A DNA stretch of 53,068 bases, taken from positions 1-53,068 of the forward strand of contig CAYYMT010000007.1 in assembly GCA_964472715.1 (NCBI GenBank). The letters run 5' to 3'. The translations under genes and the position numbers were made by a program. Positions 16,222 to 23,626 of the stretch are shown here, piece by piece. A model generated the notes under the pieces. The model saw only the letters and a program-made list of their open reading frames with translations, made no database searches and was not told the origin of the DNA. Source of the stretch: JAFGTP01 sp964472715. GTDB lineage: Bacteria; Fidelibacterota; UBA2242; JAFGTP01. Position 1 is the stretch's first letter; the number at the start of each line of letters is the position of its first letter.

Positions 16222-17397
16222 TTATAACTCCTGATGTTTTGCTTTTATTGCGTCAGCTAATGCATCCAGAGCTTTAAAGTTATCTTTTTCAGGATCACCT
16301 TTAACAATCACTGAGTCAAAATACTCAACTTTTAGTTTGTCGAGCATGGCCCCCAATTGCTTTTCCATTACGCCACCCCAGCCGAAAGAACCAATGATAC
16401 CGACGTATTTGGTTTTTGGTCTGAGGGCATTGATCAGTGCCGCACCATAGAGTGCTTCCGGGTGCGCACCGCTTAATACTGTAGGTGCTGCAATTATTAT
16501 GGTTGCTGCATCCACCAGGTTGATTGCTAATTCACCAAGATCACCTTCTGTCAAACTATAAGGCTTGACAGTAATGTTCCGCTCGGTTAATGCATCAATC
16601 AAATGGTCAACCATTTTTCGCGTACTGCCATGCATGGATACAAAAGGAAGGATTACTTCGTTTTTGACTTCTTCAGAAATCCAATCCCGGTATGCGTCCA
16701 TAATCAGTTCAGGATTATCATAAACCTGACCATGACTGGGCGCGATGTAATCAATATCATATTCTTCAACCTTTTTCATGTTGTATCTGATCTTACGACG
16801 AAAAGGCATCATGATTTCGGCATAATACCGTTTGGCTGATTCCACCACCAGGGCCTCATCCTGCACAAATAAATTGCTGGCTGCCACATGGGCACCGAAA
16901 AAATCGCAGGAAAACAGTATTTTGTCTTCCTTAAGATAGGTTGACATTGTTTCCGGCCAGTGAACCCATGGGGTCAATAGGAATTTTAATGTTTTATCAC
17001 CCAATGAAAGTTCTTCTTCATCATCTTTGACAATGAATACGTCATCTTTCAGTGGCAGCAGATCCTGCAGCATGGTTTTACACTTTGGATTGGTAACGAC
17101 TTTTGCTTCAGGATATTTTTCCAGTACATCAGGGAGTGAACCGGAATGGTCCTGCTCCGCGTGATTGGATATTATATAATCTATTTTTTTGACACCGGCC
17201 TTTTCCAGGTTTCTGAACAACTGCTCTTTGACATCCGGTTCCACGGTATCGATCAGAGCGGTTTTTTCAGACCCCTGAATCAGATAGGAGTTGTAACTGG
17301 TCCCGTCGGGTAATGGGATCAGTTCGTCAAATAATCTTCGATCCCAGTGTTTTGCACCTACTGATAATATCTTAGGTTTTACTTCTTGGACTGCCAA
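16222..17397 (-). CDS. A-type flavodiiron protein (rubredoxin:oxygen oxidoreductase)
   Basis: 391 residues: a metallo-beta-lactamase-like di-iron domain with H79, E81, D83 and H84 (HAEQDH), further ligands in TPWVHWPE, SCDFFGAH and APSHGQVYD, then a C-terminal flavodoxin domain (SMHGSTRK for FMN, then GSFGWGG). It reduces O2 to water, or NO to N2O, with electrons from rubredoxin. No rubredoxin or NAD(P)H domain is fused. The start appears to be TTG, directly after the rubredoxin TAA, with GGAGG inside the rubredoxin gene's last codons, so translation of the redox partners is tightly coupled. Confidence 0.95.
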   Translation of the reverse strand: MAVQEVKPKILSVGAKHWDRRLFDELIPLPDGTSYNSYLIQGSEKTALIDTVEPDVKEQLFRNLEKAGVKKIDYIISNHAEQDHSGSLPDVLEKYPEAKVVTNPKCKTMLQDLLPLKDDVFIVKDDEEELSLGDKTLKFLLTPWVHWPETMSTYLKEDKILFSCDFFGAHVAASNLFVQDEALVVESAKRYYAEIMMPFRRKIRYNMKKVEEYDIDYIAPSHGQVYDNPELIMDAYRDWISEEVKNEVILPFVSMHGSTRKMVDHLIDALTERNITVKPYSLTEGDLGELAINLVDAATIIIAAPTVLSGAHPEALYGAALINALRPKTKYVGIIGSFGWGGVMEKQLGAMLDKLKVEYFDSVIVKGDPEKDNFKALDALADAIKAKHQEL

Positions 17398-17562
17398 TTA
17401 TTCCTCCAGTTTTTCGAAATCTTCTTTGCCGACACCACATTCCGGGCATACCCAATCATCGGGTAGGTCTTCAAAAGCGGTTCCGGGTTTAATACCACTA
17501 TCGGGATCGCCTTTTGCCGGATCATAGATATAACCACATACTGTACATTCATATTTACTCAT
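17398..17562 (-). CDS. rubredoxin
   Basis: 54 residues. One-electron carrier with a single Fe(SCys)4 site formed by CTVCGY and CPECGV, with the usual PGTAFEDLPDDWVCP core. It should supply electrons to the flavodiiron protein, superoxide reductase and rubrerythrins encoded around it. Start ATG 17560-17562 has AGGAG eight bases upstream. Its stop codon abuts the TTG start of the flavodiiron gene. Confidence 0.96.
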   Translation of the reverse strand: MSKYECTVCGYIYDPAKGDPDSGIKPGTAFEDLPDDWVCPECGVGKEDFEKLEE

Positions 17563-17601
17563 AATTCATTCTCCTTTTTTTAGTTTTGGACAGTTCTTTT
17601 A

Positions 17602-18180
17602 TTAATATTTTTCAATAAAAATTTCAAAGTGAGCCTGTGGATGGGCACAAGCGGGACATACTGTTGGCGCTTCTTCAGCTTCATGCAGGTAGCCACAGTT
17701 GCGGCAGCGCCAGACCACTTTTTCACCTTTTTTAAAAACAGCGCCGGCCTCGATGTTTTTCCATAACTGGTTATAGCGGTTTTCATGCTGTTTTTCCGCT
17801 ACGGCAATGGCTTCAAAAGCTTCTGCAATCCGGTCAAATCCTTCTTCACGGGCTACTTTGGCAAAACCGGGATACATTTCTGACCATTCATAATATTCAC
17901 CACCGGCTGCCGCCTGTAGATTTGACATGGTGTCTTTAATTGCTCCTGCCGGGAAAGCTGCTGTGATTTCTACTTCTTCACCGCTTTTCAGAAATTTAAA
18001 TAAGCGTTTCGCATGTTCTTTTTCCTGGTTGGCGGTTTCGATAAAAATATCAGCGATCTGGACAAACCCTTCTTTTTTGGCTATACTGGCAAAATAGGTG
18101 TAGCGGTTTCTGGCTTGTGATTCGCCGGCAAATGCTGTCAACAGATTTTTTTCAGTTTGTGTCCCTTTAACATCTTTCAT
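17602..18180 (-). CDS. rbr: rubrerythrin
   Basis: 192 residues. NADH-linked peroxidase of anaerobes, using rubredoxin. The N-terminal di-iron domain holds AGESQARNRY, ETANQEKEH and AVAEKQHENRY. The C-terminal rubredoxin-like module has CRNCGY and CPACAHP. I chose the second methionine (MKDVKGTQTEKN), which matches the usual family start and has GGAGAAG seven bases before it; a start at 18195 adds five residues. Confidence 0.96.
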   Translation of the reverse strand: MKDVKGTQTEKNLLTAFAGESQARNRYTYFASIAKKEGFVQIADIFIETANQEKEHAKRLFKFLKSGEEVEITAAFPAGAIKDTMSNLQAAAGGEYYEWSEMYPGFAKVAREEGFDRIAEAFEAIAVAEKQHENRYNQLWKNIEAGAVFKKGEKVVWRCRNCGYLHEAEEAPTVCPACAHPQAHFEIFIEKY

Positions 18181-18219
18181 AATTGTCTTCTCCATCTAAA
18201 AATTAAAAGTTACAATATT

Positions 18220-18393
18220 TCATTTAGCCTGATAATAACATCGTTTTGGTGAGTAAATTTTCTCTTCATTTTTTAATTCTTTAATAAATTTTGAAACATC
18301 TTTTTTATCCAGCCCGGTTGATTCAGCGATTTCGCCCGGCCGCATGGGTTTCTTCTCCTGTTGAAATGCGTCTAATACTTTTTCTTTGCTCAT
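18220..18393 (-). CDS. small winged-helix DNA-binding protein
   Basis: 57 residues: MSKEKVLDAFQQEKKPMRPG, then EIAESTGLDKKDVSKFIKEL, then KNEEKIYSPKRCYYQAK. The pattern is helix, helix-turn-helix, recognition helix and a short wing, as in minimal MarR/ArsR-like domains. Similar mini-wHTH proteins with a C-terminal SPKRCYY-type wing occur in strict anaerobes near redox genes, by recollection. Start ATG 18393 has GAGGTG upstream. It lies between PerR1 and rubrerythrin, all on the same strand, 39 bp from the latter. The conserved cysteine near the end could make it redox-sensitive; that is inference. Confidence 0.75.
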   Translation of the reverse strand: MSKEKVLDAFQQEKKPMRPGEIAESTGLDKKDVSKFIKELKNEEKIYSPKRCYYQAK

Positions 18394-18459
18394 AAACACC
18401 TCGATTTTTTAATTAATCTATAAATTTCAAAAAGTCAATAGCTATTTTAATCGGCAGAG

Positions 18460-18909
18460 TTAACTCTCCTTTGATTGCTTAATCTTTATTTTATTCAGAC
18501 AATATTTGCATATACCTTTATAATAACATTGATAAGTGTTGATTCGGTTTCCATCGATATCTTTTTTAAAATTACAGTCATAATTGCAATTGGAATGAAT
18601 ATCAAAAATTTTTTTGCATTGGGTACAATAAAAATGGTGGTGGTCATCACCTTTTATGTCGTAATGGGTTTCACTGCCGGTGATAGTTAATTCGGTAATG
18701 ATATCTTTGCTGACAAATATTTTAAGAGTATTATAGACAGTGGTTTTGGAAATCGTGGGAATGCTGCTAACAATATCCTCATATATTCTGTCAACAGTCG
18801 GGTGATTCTCATGGGTCATCAGGTACTCAAGAATTTTGATACGATGTAATGTAGGTTTTACACCTTTGTCATCAATCAACTTTTTTATATTTTGCATATT
18901 TGTAATCAT
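18460..18909 (-). CDS. perR: Fur-family regulator with PerR-type ligands (copy 1)
   Basis: 149 residues. N-terminal winged helix with ISKTTVYNTLKIF as recognition region, and a C-terminal dimerisation domain. Structural zinc cysteines are C95, C98, C134 and C137. The regulatory site has H36, D84, H90, H92 and D103, the five positions used by B. subtilis PerR, with Asp rather than Glu at the position that separates PerR from Fur. It should therefore sense peroxide by histidine oxidation. A 7-1-7 PerR-box-like palindrome overlaps the first ATG (18900-18914), which suggests autoregulation. A second ATG at 18897 is an alternative start. The gene heads the defence operon. Confidence 0.88.
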   Translation of the reverse strand: MITNMQNIKKLIDDKGVKPTLHRIKILEYLMTHENHPTVDRIYEDIVSSIPTISKTTVYNTLKIFVSKDIITELTITGSETHYDIKGDDHHHFYCTQCKKIFDIHSNCNYDCNFKKDIDGNRINTYQCYYKGICKYCLNKIKIKQSKES

Positions 18910-18957
18910 TACAAGTGTAAATTAATAACAGTTGTACTAATTGTCAAGAGACAATTA
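18900..18957 (-). promoter_or_regulatory. PerR-box-like operator and promoter of the oxygen-defence operon
   Basis: The 15-mer at 18900-18914 reads TTGTAAT-C-ATTACAA, a perfect 7-1-7 palindrome with the geometry of the PerR box (TTATAATnATTATAA). It covers the PerR1 start codon. Upstream on the minus strand is TTGACA (complement of 18942-18947) with a TAATTT-like -10 17 bp on, placing the box at the expected transcription start. A second inverted repeat, TAATTGTC-AAGA-GACAATTA (18938-18957), overlaps the -35. The operator assignment is inferred from architecture. Confidence 0.6.
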
Positions 18958-19213
18958 AAAATAGTTTTAATAATGTAGTACCCGATCCAGGAAAATTGCT
19001 CATTTTACTTACACGCTACGACAACCTGTTGTTTTGCTCAGGACAGAATGACCGAAGTTGTTACCACGCCCCAACCAGTCCTCCCTGGAAAGGCAACTTT
19101 GTCCGGCATACGTCAGAGAGGTGCAGCTTGCCCGCAGCAGGCGGGGAAGGTGTAAAACGAAAGATCGAAGTGAAAATTGTTGCTAATTACATCGGGGTCA
19201 CAGTCCTCTTGTT
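18958..19213. other. intergenic repeat debris, no gene
   Basis: No convincing gene. From about 19010 to 19165 the composition is GC-richer than the AT-rich flanks. It holds short hairpins such as ACAAC-CT-GTTGT (19020s) and CCCGC-AGCAG-GCGGG (19130s). The phrase TTTGCTCAGGACAGAATGAC resembles dispersed intergenic repeats of the GTCATTCTGAGC type found in many genomes, and the CCAGTCCTCCCTGG stretch looks similar. I read this as degenerate repeat sequence. Confidence 0.45.
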
Positions 19214-19332
19214 GAGACTGTCCCTAAAGGTACAATAGTAATTAAAATTTAGAGTTATTTCATATTTCACCGGATAGGACAATAGGAATTGTCTTCTACA
19301 TTTTTTTACAAAGGAACTTTTGGGACAGCCTC
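19214..19332. mobile_element. MITE-like element with 20-bp terminal inverted repeats
   Basis: GAGACTGTCCCTAAAGGTAC at 19214-19233 and the complement of 19313-19332 (GAGGCTGTCCCAAAAGTTCC) match at 16 of 20 positions in inverted orientation and enclose 119 bp with no coding capacity. The GAGGCTGTCCCAAAAG sequence resembles transposase ends of DDE insertion sequences. No clear target-site duplication is seen, so it may be an old, degraded copy. Confidence 0.5.
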
Positions 19333-19414
19333 ATGACAGAGAGTATATAAATTAAGATTGTAGGAATAATCCCTACATCACGGTAAATAAATGTTGGGTT
19401 TTATAACAGATTGA

Positions 19415-19840
19415 TCATGAGGTTGTTGCTGAATCACACGCTGTGCATGTGCCTTTAAAATAGCCATGAATTTCCTGAACCAAATTGCCGTCTATCATTG
19501 CTTGTTTATTATTATAAAAGGGACAATTGATGTCAATATCAAATACCCGGCCGCATTTACAACAGTAAAAATGGTGATGGGGAGTGACATTTACATCATA
19601 ATGTTTTTCAGCGCCACTGATGGTTAACCCCTTTACGAGGTTTTTCTTCATAAAGAGATTTAATGTGTTGTAAATAGTTGTTTTGGATATTGTGGGAATA
19701 TCCGGGTGGAGCATTGCGTAGATTCTATCGACAGTCGGATGTATTCTGTTTTTATCCAAAAAATCATAGATCGCAATTCTCTGGTAAGTGGGTTTTAATC
19801 CTTTTTTCAGCAGCGTATCTTTGGCGTTGTTTGTTTTCAT
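19415..19840 (-). CDS. perR: Fur-family regulator with PerR-type ligands (copy 2)
   Basis: 141 residues. It shares with copy 1 the segments HPTVDRIY, PTISKTT-YNTL and HHHFYC. Regulatory ligands H34, D82, H88, H90 and D101 and zinc cysteines C93, C96, C132 and C135 are all present, so it is also of PerR type. The N-terminal helix and the segment after D101 differ clearly, so it is a diverged paralogue. A 7-3-7 palindrome sits in its promoter. It lies 68 bp downstream of the nitroreductase gene. Confidence 0.88.
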   Translation of the reverse strand: MKTNNAKDTLLKKGLKPTYQRIAIYDFLDKNRIHPTVDRIYAMLHPDIPTISKTTIYNTLNLFMKKNLVKGLTISGAEKHYDVNVTPHHHFYCCKCGRVFDIDINCPFYNNKQAMIDGNLVQEIHGYFKGTCTACDSATTS

Positions 19841-19857
19841 AGTGTGAAAAAATAAAT

Positions 19858-19874
19858 GAAAAATTGCATTTTTC
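19858..19874 (-). promoter_or_regulatory. palindrome in the promoter spacer of the second PerR gene
   Basis: GAAAAAT-TGC-ATTTTTC is a perfect 7-3-7 inverted repeat. On the minus strand it falls between a -35-like TTGGAA and a -10-like TATTTT spaced 17 bp apart, 18 bp before the start codon. This is a good operator position, but the sequence differs from the box in front of copy 1. Confidence 0.4.
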
Positions 19875-19908
19875 CAAACACTTGAAGAATACCCGTTAAA
19901 ATTTTGAG

Positions 19909-20565
19909 TTATTTGATATGACCCACCGGCATCATGTAAACAACCTCTTTTTCCTGGGTAAACTGCATGAATCGGTTGGCTTTTTCATCATTAAAAGCGC
20001 CGATGGCCACTGTCCCCAAACCGAGTGTTTCACATTGCAGATAAATATTCTGTGCAGCGTGTCCCACTTCAATGTGAACATACATGACACCACGGTCTTC
20101 ATACCGTTTTGTGGTTCTGCTATAGGTAGCTGAAAAAATGAGGGTTACCGGCGCATTTTTTACCATCGGTTGATTCAGAGCGGCGGCCGCCAGTTCTGTT
20201 CGCAAATCACCTTCTCTGATCAGCGATAGCGCCTGTTCTTCAGGATAATAACGGTAGAGACCCCGTTCGATTGTATCGGATTCACCAATAAGAATATAAA
20301 GGTCTAAGGGAAAAGTAGCGCCGGCGGAGGGGGCGGTTCGGAAATTACGCGAGTTTGTTATTCCCTGTCCTGCCCATAATAATTGGCTGATCGTTGCCAG
20401 GTCTAAAGCAGTATCCTTATATTGCCGGACAGACCGGCGGGAAGCCAGCGTCTCTTCCAGCGAAACATCGCTTGTTGTGTTTGGTTTTGGCAATTTTATC
20501 ATATCATTTTCCCCGTGTAAATTAGCGATTAGACAAATTAATAGAATTATTAATCCTTTTATCAT
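19909..20565 (-). CDS. SagB/ThcOx-type nitroreductase-family oxidoreductase, exported
   Basis: 218 residues. N-terminal signal-like segment (MIKGLIILLICLIANLHG), then an FMN-binding nitroreductase fold: SRRSVRQYKD, LLWAGQGIT, FRTAPSAGATFPLDLYIL and HAAQNIYLQCETLGLGTVAIGAF. These are the hallmarks of SagB/ThcOx domains, which oxidise azolines in peptide natural products or act on small molecules. No cyclodehydratase or precursor peptide is nearby, so the substrate is unknown. An AGGAGG site precedes the start. It probably shares a transcript with YibE/F and the phosphatase. Confidence 0.85.
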   Translation of the reverse strand: MIKGLIILLICLIANLHGENDMIKLPKPNTTSDVSLEETLASRRSVRQYKDTALDLATISQLLWAGQGITNSRNFRTAPSAGATFPLDLYILIGESDTIERGLYRYYPEEQALSLIREGDLRTELAAAALNQPMVKNAPVTLIFSATYSRTTKRYEDRGVMYVHIEVGHAAQNIYLQCETLGLGTVAIGAFNDEKANRFMQFTQEKEVVYMMPVGHIK

Positions 20566-20597
20566 TGCAGCCTCCTAAAAATGATTCAATTATAAGT

Positions 20598-21737
20598 TTA
20601 TGAAAATTTATGGCAATACACAATCCCACCGATAATTGCAGTAAAAGGAGCCACCAGGACCAATCCGAAACTGCCCACCAGGGTTTGCAGTATTTCAGCG
20701 GCGATGTAATTGGTGTTTAGAAAGACAATTAAGGGTGTACCTTTGGCCATAAAAGCCATGAAGGTAAACATAAAACTGCCACTGTAGGCAAAAAGCAAAG
20801 TGGTTGTCATTGTTCCGATAACCGGCCGCGCGATGGTGAATCCCGATAAGATCAGTTCTTTGGTCTGAATATCCGGACGTTTATATTTGATTTCCTGCTG
20901 GGAGGCGGCAATATCCATGGCAATATCCATTAATGCGCCACTGGCGGAAATAAAGATTCCTGATAGAAAAATATCAGTGATGGAGAGTTTATGAAAGCCG
21001 GCGTAAAGAATTGTTTCAGAAAATTCCTGCACGGTTCCCGGGATTTTAAGCCAGTAACCAAAAATTACAGAGAGCAGTGAGGTCAGTCCGATTCCTGATA
21101 TTGATCCGGTTAAAGCAACCAGGGCTTTTTTTGTAAATGAGGCAATCAGCAAAATGATCGTAGTGGTGATCAGGGTAATGATCAGTAAAGCTGTTGCCAG
21201 GGGAGGAAATCCGGCTAAAAAGAGGGGTATCAGTATCTTCCAGATGGCGAGAGCGGTAAAGACAAATGAGAGCAATGCTTTGAATCCGGTCCAGCCGGCA
21301 AAAGCCACCAGGAAAAGGGCGAATAAGGAAAAGAGTACAATTTCTATGTTAATTCGGTAGATACTCTGTGCTCTGGCGCTGAGGATTTCACTACCGTCCT
21401 GGCTGGGGATAATTACCGCCAAAATTTTATCATCAGGATTATAGATACGATCCAGCCGTTTTTGTCCGGTCAATATATTTTCTGCTGTTACAGTGTGGGA
21501 TTTGAATTTTCCGGACAGAATTTTTAATTGCAAGGATTGTGAGCCTGTAAAAACGATTCCGCTTTGTTGTAATGATGAGTTATCAACTTTTAGCACCCTG
21601 GCTTTCACGCGCAAACTATTTTGCTTTACTATTGGATTCTCGTAGCCTGTGGGCATAAAAATTAAGACCAGTGAAAGGATCGTGATCACCAGAGTAAAGA
21701 CAATATTCAGACGTGTTTTATGCTGGGTTATAATCAT
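20598..21737 (-). CDS. YibE/F-family membrane protein
   Basis: 379 residues. One N-terminal membrane anchor, a soluble beta-rich domain (about 40-125), then seven or eight membrane segments. The segment SGIFISASGALMDIAMDIAASQQEI followed by GFTIARPVIGTMTTTLLFAY is typical of PF07907, given here in two parts. The family's role is unknown, though transport or export has been proposed. It lies between alkaline phosphatase, 36 bp upstream, and the nitroreductase on one strand. The ribosome-binding site is poor. Confidence 0.85.
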   Translation of the reverse strand: MIITQHKTRLNIVFTLVITILSLVLIFMPTGYENPIVKQNSLRVKARVLKVDNSSLQQSGIVFTGSQSLQLKILSGKFKSHTVTAENILTGQKRLDRIYNPDDKILAVIIPSQDGSEILSARAQSIYRINIEIVLFSLFALFLVAFAGWTGFKALLSFVFTALAIWKILIPLFLAGFPPLATALLIITLITTTIILLIASFTKKALVALTGSISGIGLTSLLSVIFGYWLKIPGTVQEFSETILYAGFHKLSITDIFLSGIFISASGALMDIAMDIAASQQEIKYKRPDIQTKELILSGFTIARPVIGTMTTTLLFAYSGSFMFTFMAFMAKGTPLIVFLNTNYIAAEILQTLVGSFGLVLVAPFTAIIGGIVYCHKFS

Positions 21738-21773
21738 TGGTAAAAATAATAATTCTTGCGAAAATTTCGAAGG

Positions 21774-23267
21774 TTATTCTAATCTCGATATCCTGATAAT
21801 ATTATTCGCGATATCCGTATTGTCCAGCTGACCGTTGAAATAGCGATCACCAACGCCCATTGCATAGACCGGCACCGGCACCGGTGTATGGGAATAAGTC
21901 GACCAGTTGATGCCTGCTTTTTGATTTAACAGATGTGTAACGGTCACGGTCAATGGATCATAACTGCCATAGTTAACGTAATATTCTTCTTCATCTTCTT
22001 TGGTTGTTTTATCGAAACTGAGGGCATAGGCTTCCAGCAACCGCTTTGTTTCGTAATCGGACAGGTCGAGTTTGGCGTTCAGATCAGGATTGCCCAGACC
22101 AAAATAATGACCGACGCTATCCAGCACCATTGCCTGGGATATATTTTGGTTCTTTTTCCAGCGATTGACTTTCACAGCAAAATTTTGATAACTAATCTTT
22201 TGGTGGTTCAGCACATCAAAGGCGGATTCATATTTGGCGGCGGAATAGCCCAGACTCAAACCGCCGCATTCATGATCACCGGTAATAATGATCAGTGTCT
22301 CATCAGGATGCTGCCGATAGAATTCAACCGCTTTGGCAATAGATTCATCAAAACTGGCCATTTCATGGGCAACAGTCACAACATCATTTGCGTGGCAGGC
22401 CCAGTCGATTTTGCCACTTTCCACCATCATGAAAAAACCTTTGGCATTTTGAAGAATGCGAATTCCTTCAGCTGTAAAATCAGCCAGTCCCATGTGTCCG
22501 GCGGGTTTATCTATTTCATAATGAAGCGCGGCGTCAGTATCATATTCCTCATTATAAGTCCAGCATTTATCGCCGGGCATTACATCCATGAGACTATTTT
22601 TATTAGTGGCAATTTTGTAGCCGGCAGATTTCATGGTTTGTAAGATGTTTTTGGCGTTTTCTTTTTTTAATTGATCCCGCAGACCGCCACGGGCAAATCC
22701 GCCGCCAAAATAATCAAACCGGCTCATAGCCATTTGGCTTGCGATATGATTGTATTGTCCACGGTCTTTTTCATGAGCATAAAAACAGGCCGGTGTGGCG
22801 TGATCGATACTGACGCTGGAGACAATCCCCACTTTCATTCCTTTGTCACGGGCCATTTCCGCGATAGTTTTGTAGTCTTGTGTATGAGCACTGTTCATTG
22901 ACACTGTTCCGCAGGAGGTTTTTTTACCTGTCGCGAGGGCGGTGCCGGCAGCTGAAGATTCTGTAATATAGCGGTCTTCGGCAAAGGTAGTAGCCACTCC
23001 TGTGACGGGGAATTGTTCCATTGCCATTGGCTGGTCACCATAAGCCGGTTTTTTAAAAAGGCGAAATTTGTCGTGGCGCCGAATGGCTTTGGTGATACTG
23101 ACTTGGCTGAATGACATACCGTCTCCGATGAATAAAAAGATATATTTAGGAGGTTTGTTGATCGCGAATTCCTGTTGTGCCAAATTCTCATTTTTCTTTT
23201 CGTTGCAGGAGAATAGCAGGAAGATTGTTAAAAATATAAGGGATAAAACTCTAAAATTATTTTTCAT
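21774..23267 (-). CDS. alkaline phosphatase, lipoprotein
   Basis: 497 residues. Lipoprotein signal with lipobox LLFSC (Cys about 21). The alkaline-phosphatase superfamily core is clear: LFIGDGMSFSQV (metal Asp), TESSAAGTALATGKKT (nucleophilic Ser in the ESS context), DHATPACFYAH, ESGKIDWACHAND, TGDHECGG and YSHTPVPVPVYAMG (zinc ligands). It cleaves phosphomonoesters outside the inner membrane. It is the first gene of the phosphatase-YibE/F-nitroreductase-PerR2 run. No Pho box was recognised. Confidence 0.92.
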   Translation of the reverse strand: MKNNFRVLSLIFLTIFLLFSCNEKKNENLAQQEFAINKPPKYIFLFIGDGMSFSQVSITKAIRRHDKFRLFKKPAYGDQPMAMEQFPVTGVATTFAEDRYITESSAAGTALATGKKTSCGTVSMNSAHTQDYKTIAEMARDKGMKVGIVSSVSIDHATPACFYAHEKDRGQYNHIASQMAMSRFDYFGGGFARGGLRDQLKKENAKNILQTMKSAGYKIATNKNSLMDVMPGDKCWTYNEEYDTDAALHYEIDKPAGHMGLADFTAEGIRILQNAKGFFMMVESGKIDWACHANDVVTVAHEMASFDESIAKAVEFYRQHPDETLIIITGDHECGGLSLGYSAAKYESAFDVLNHQKISYQNFAVKVNRWKKNQNISQAMVLDSVGHYFGLGNPDLNAKLDLSDYETKRLLEAYALSFDKTTKEDEEEYYVNYGSYDPLTVTVTHLLNQKAGINWSTYSHTPVPVPVYAMGVGDRYFNGQLDNTDIANNIIRISRLE

Positions 23268-23626
23268 TATTACTCCGGGTCAGTTTAAAATTTTGAGAAC
23301 TTAAATATTTTTTAAAAATATGCCAAGTGAAAGTATTGTGAATTTATTATAGATTTAACTAAACAGAGGTTACATTATATTTGATAGTTTTTAGATTTAA
23401 AATCTTGTTTATTAAAGTTTTATCTGTTAAATATTTCTGAAGTAATTGTAAAAAAATAAGACAGTTAATTAAAATTAATGACAGGGAAAAATAGACTGTT
23501 TGCATATTATCATTAAAAACAACTATTTGTATGGTTTATGTTACAATGCAATGCTATTGACCTTTAGTTTTTGAAACCATAAATTACTGATCTGAATTAA
23601 TATGAACCCAATAGATGAGGAAAATT
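23268..23626. other. AT-rich divergent intergenic region
   Basis: About 350 bp between the divergent alkaline phosphatase and phosphoglucosamine-mutase-like genes. It is very AT-rich and must hold both promoters. An 8-1-8 AT-only palindrome (ATATTTTT-T-AAAAATAT) lies near 23305-23325. I see no gene, riboswitch or RNA gene. Confidence 0.5.
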
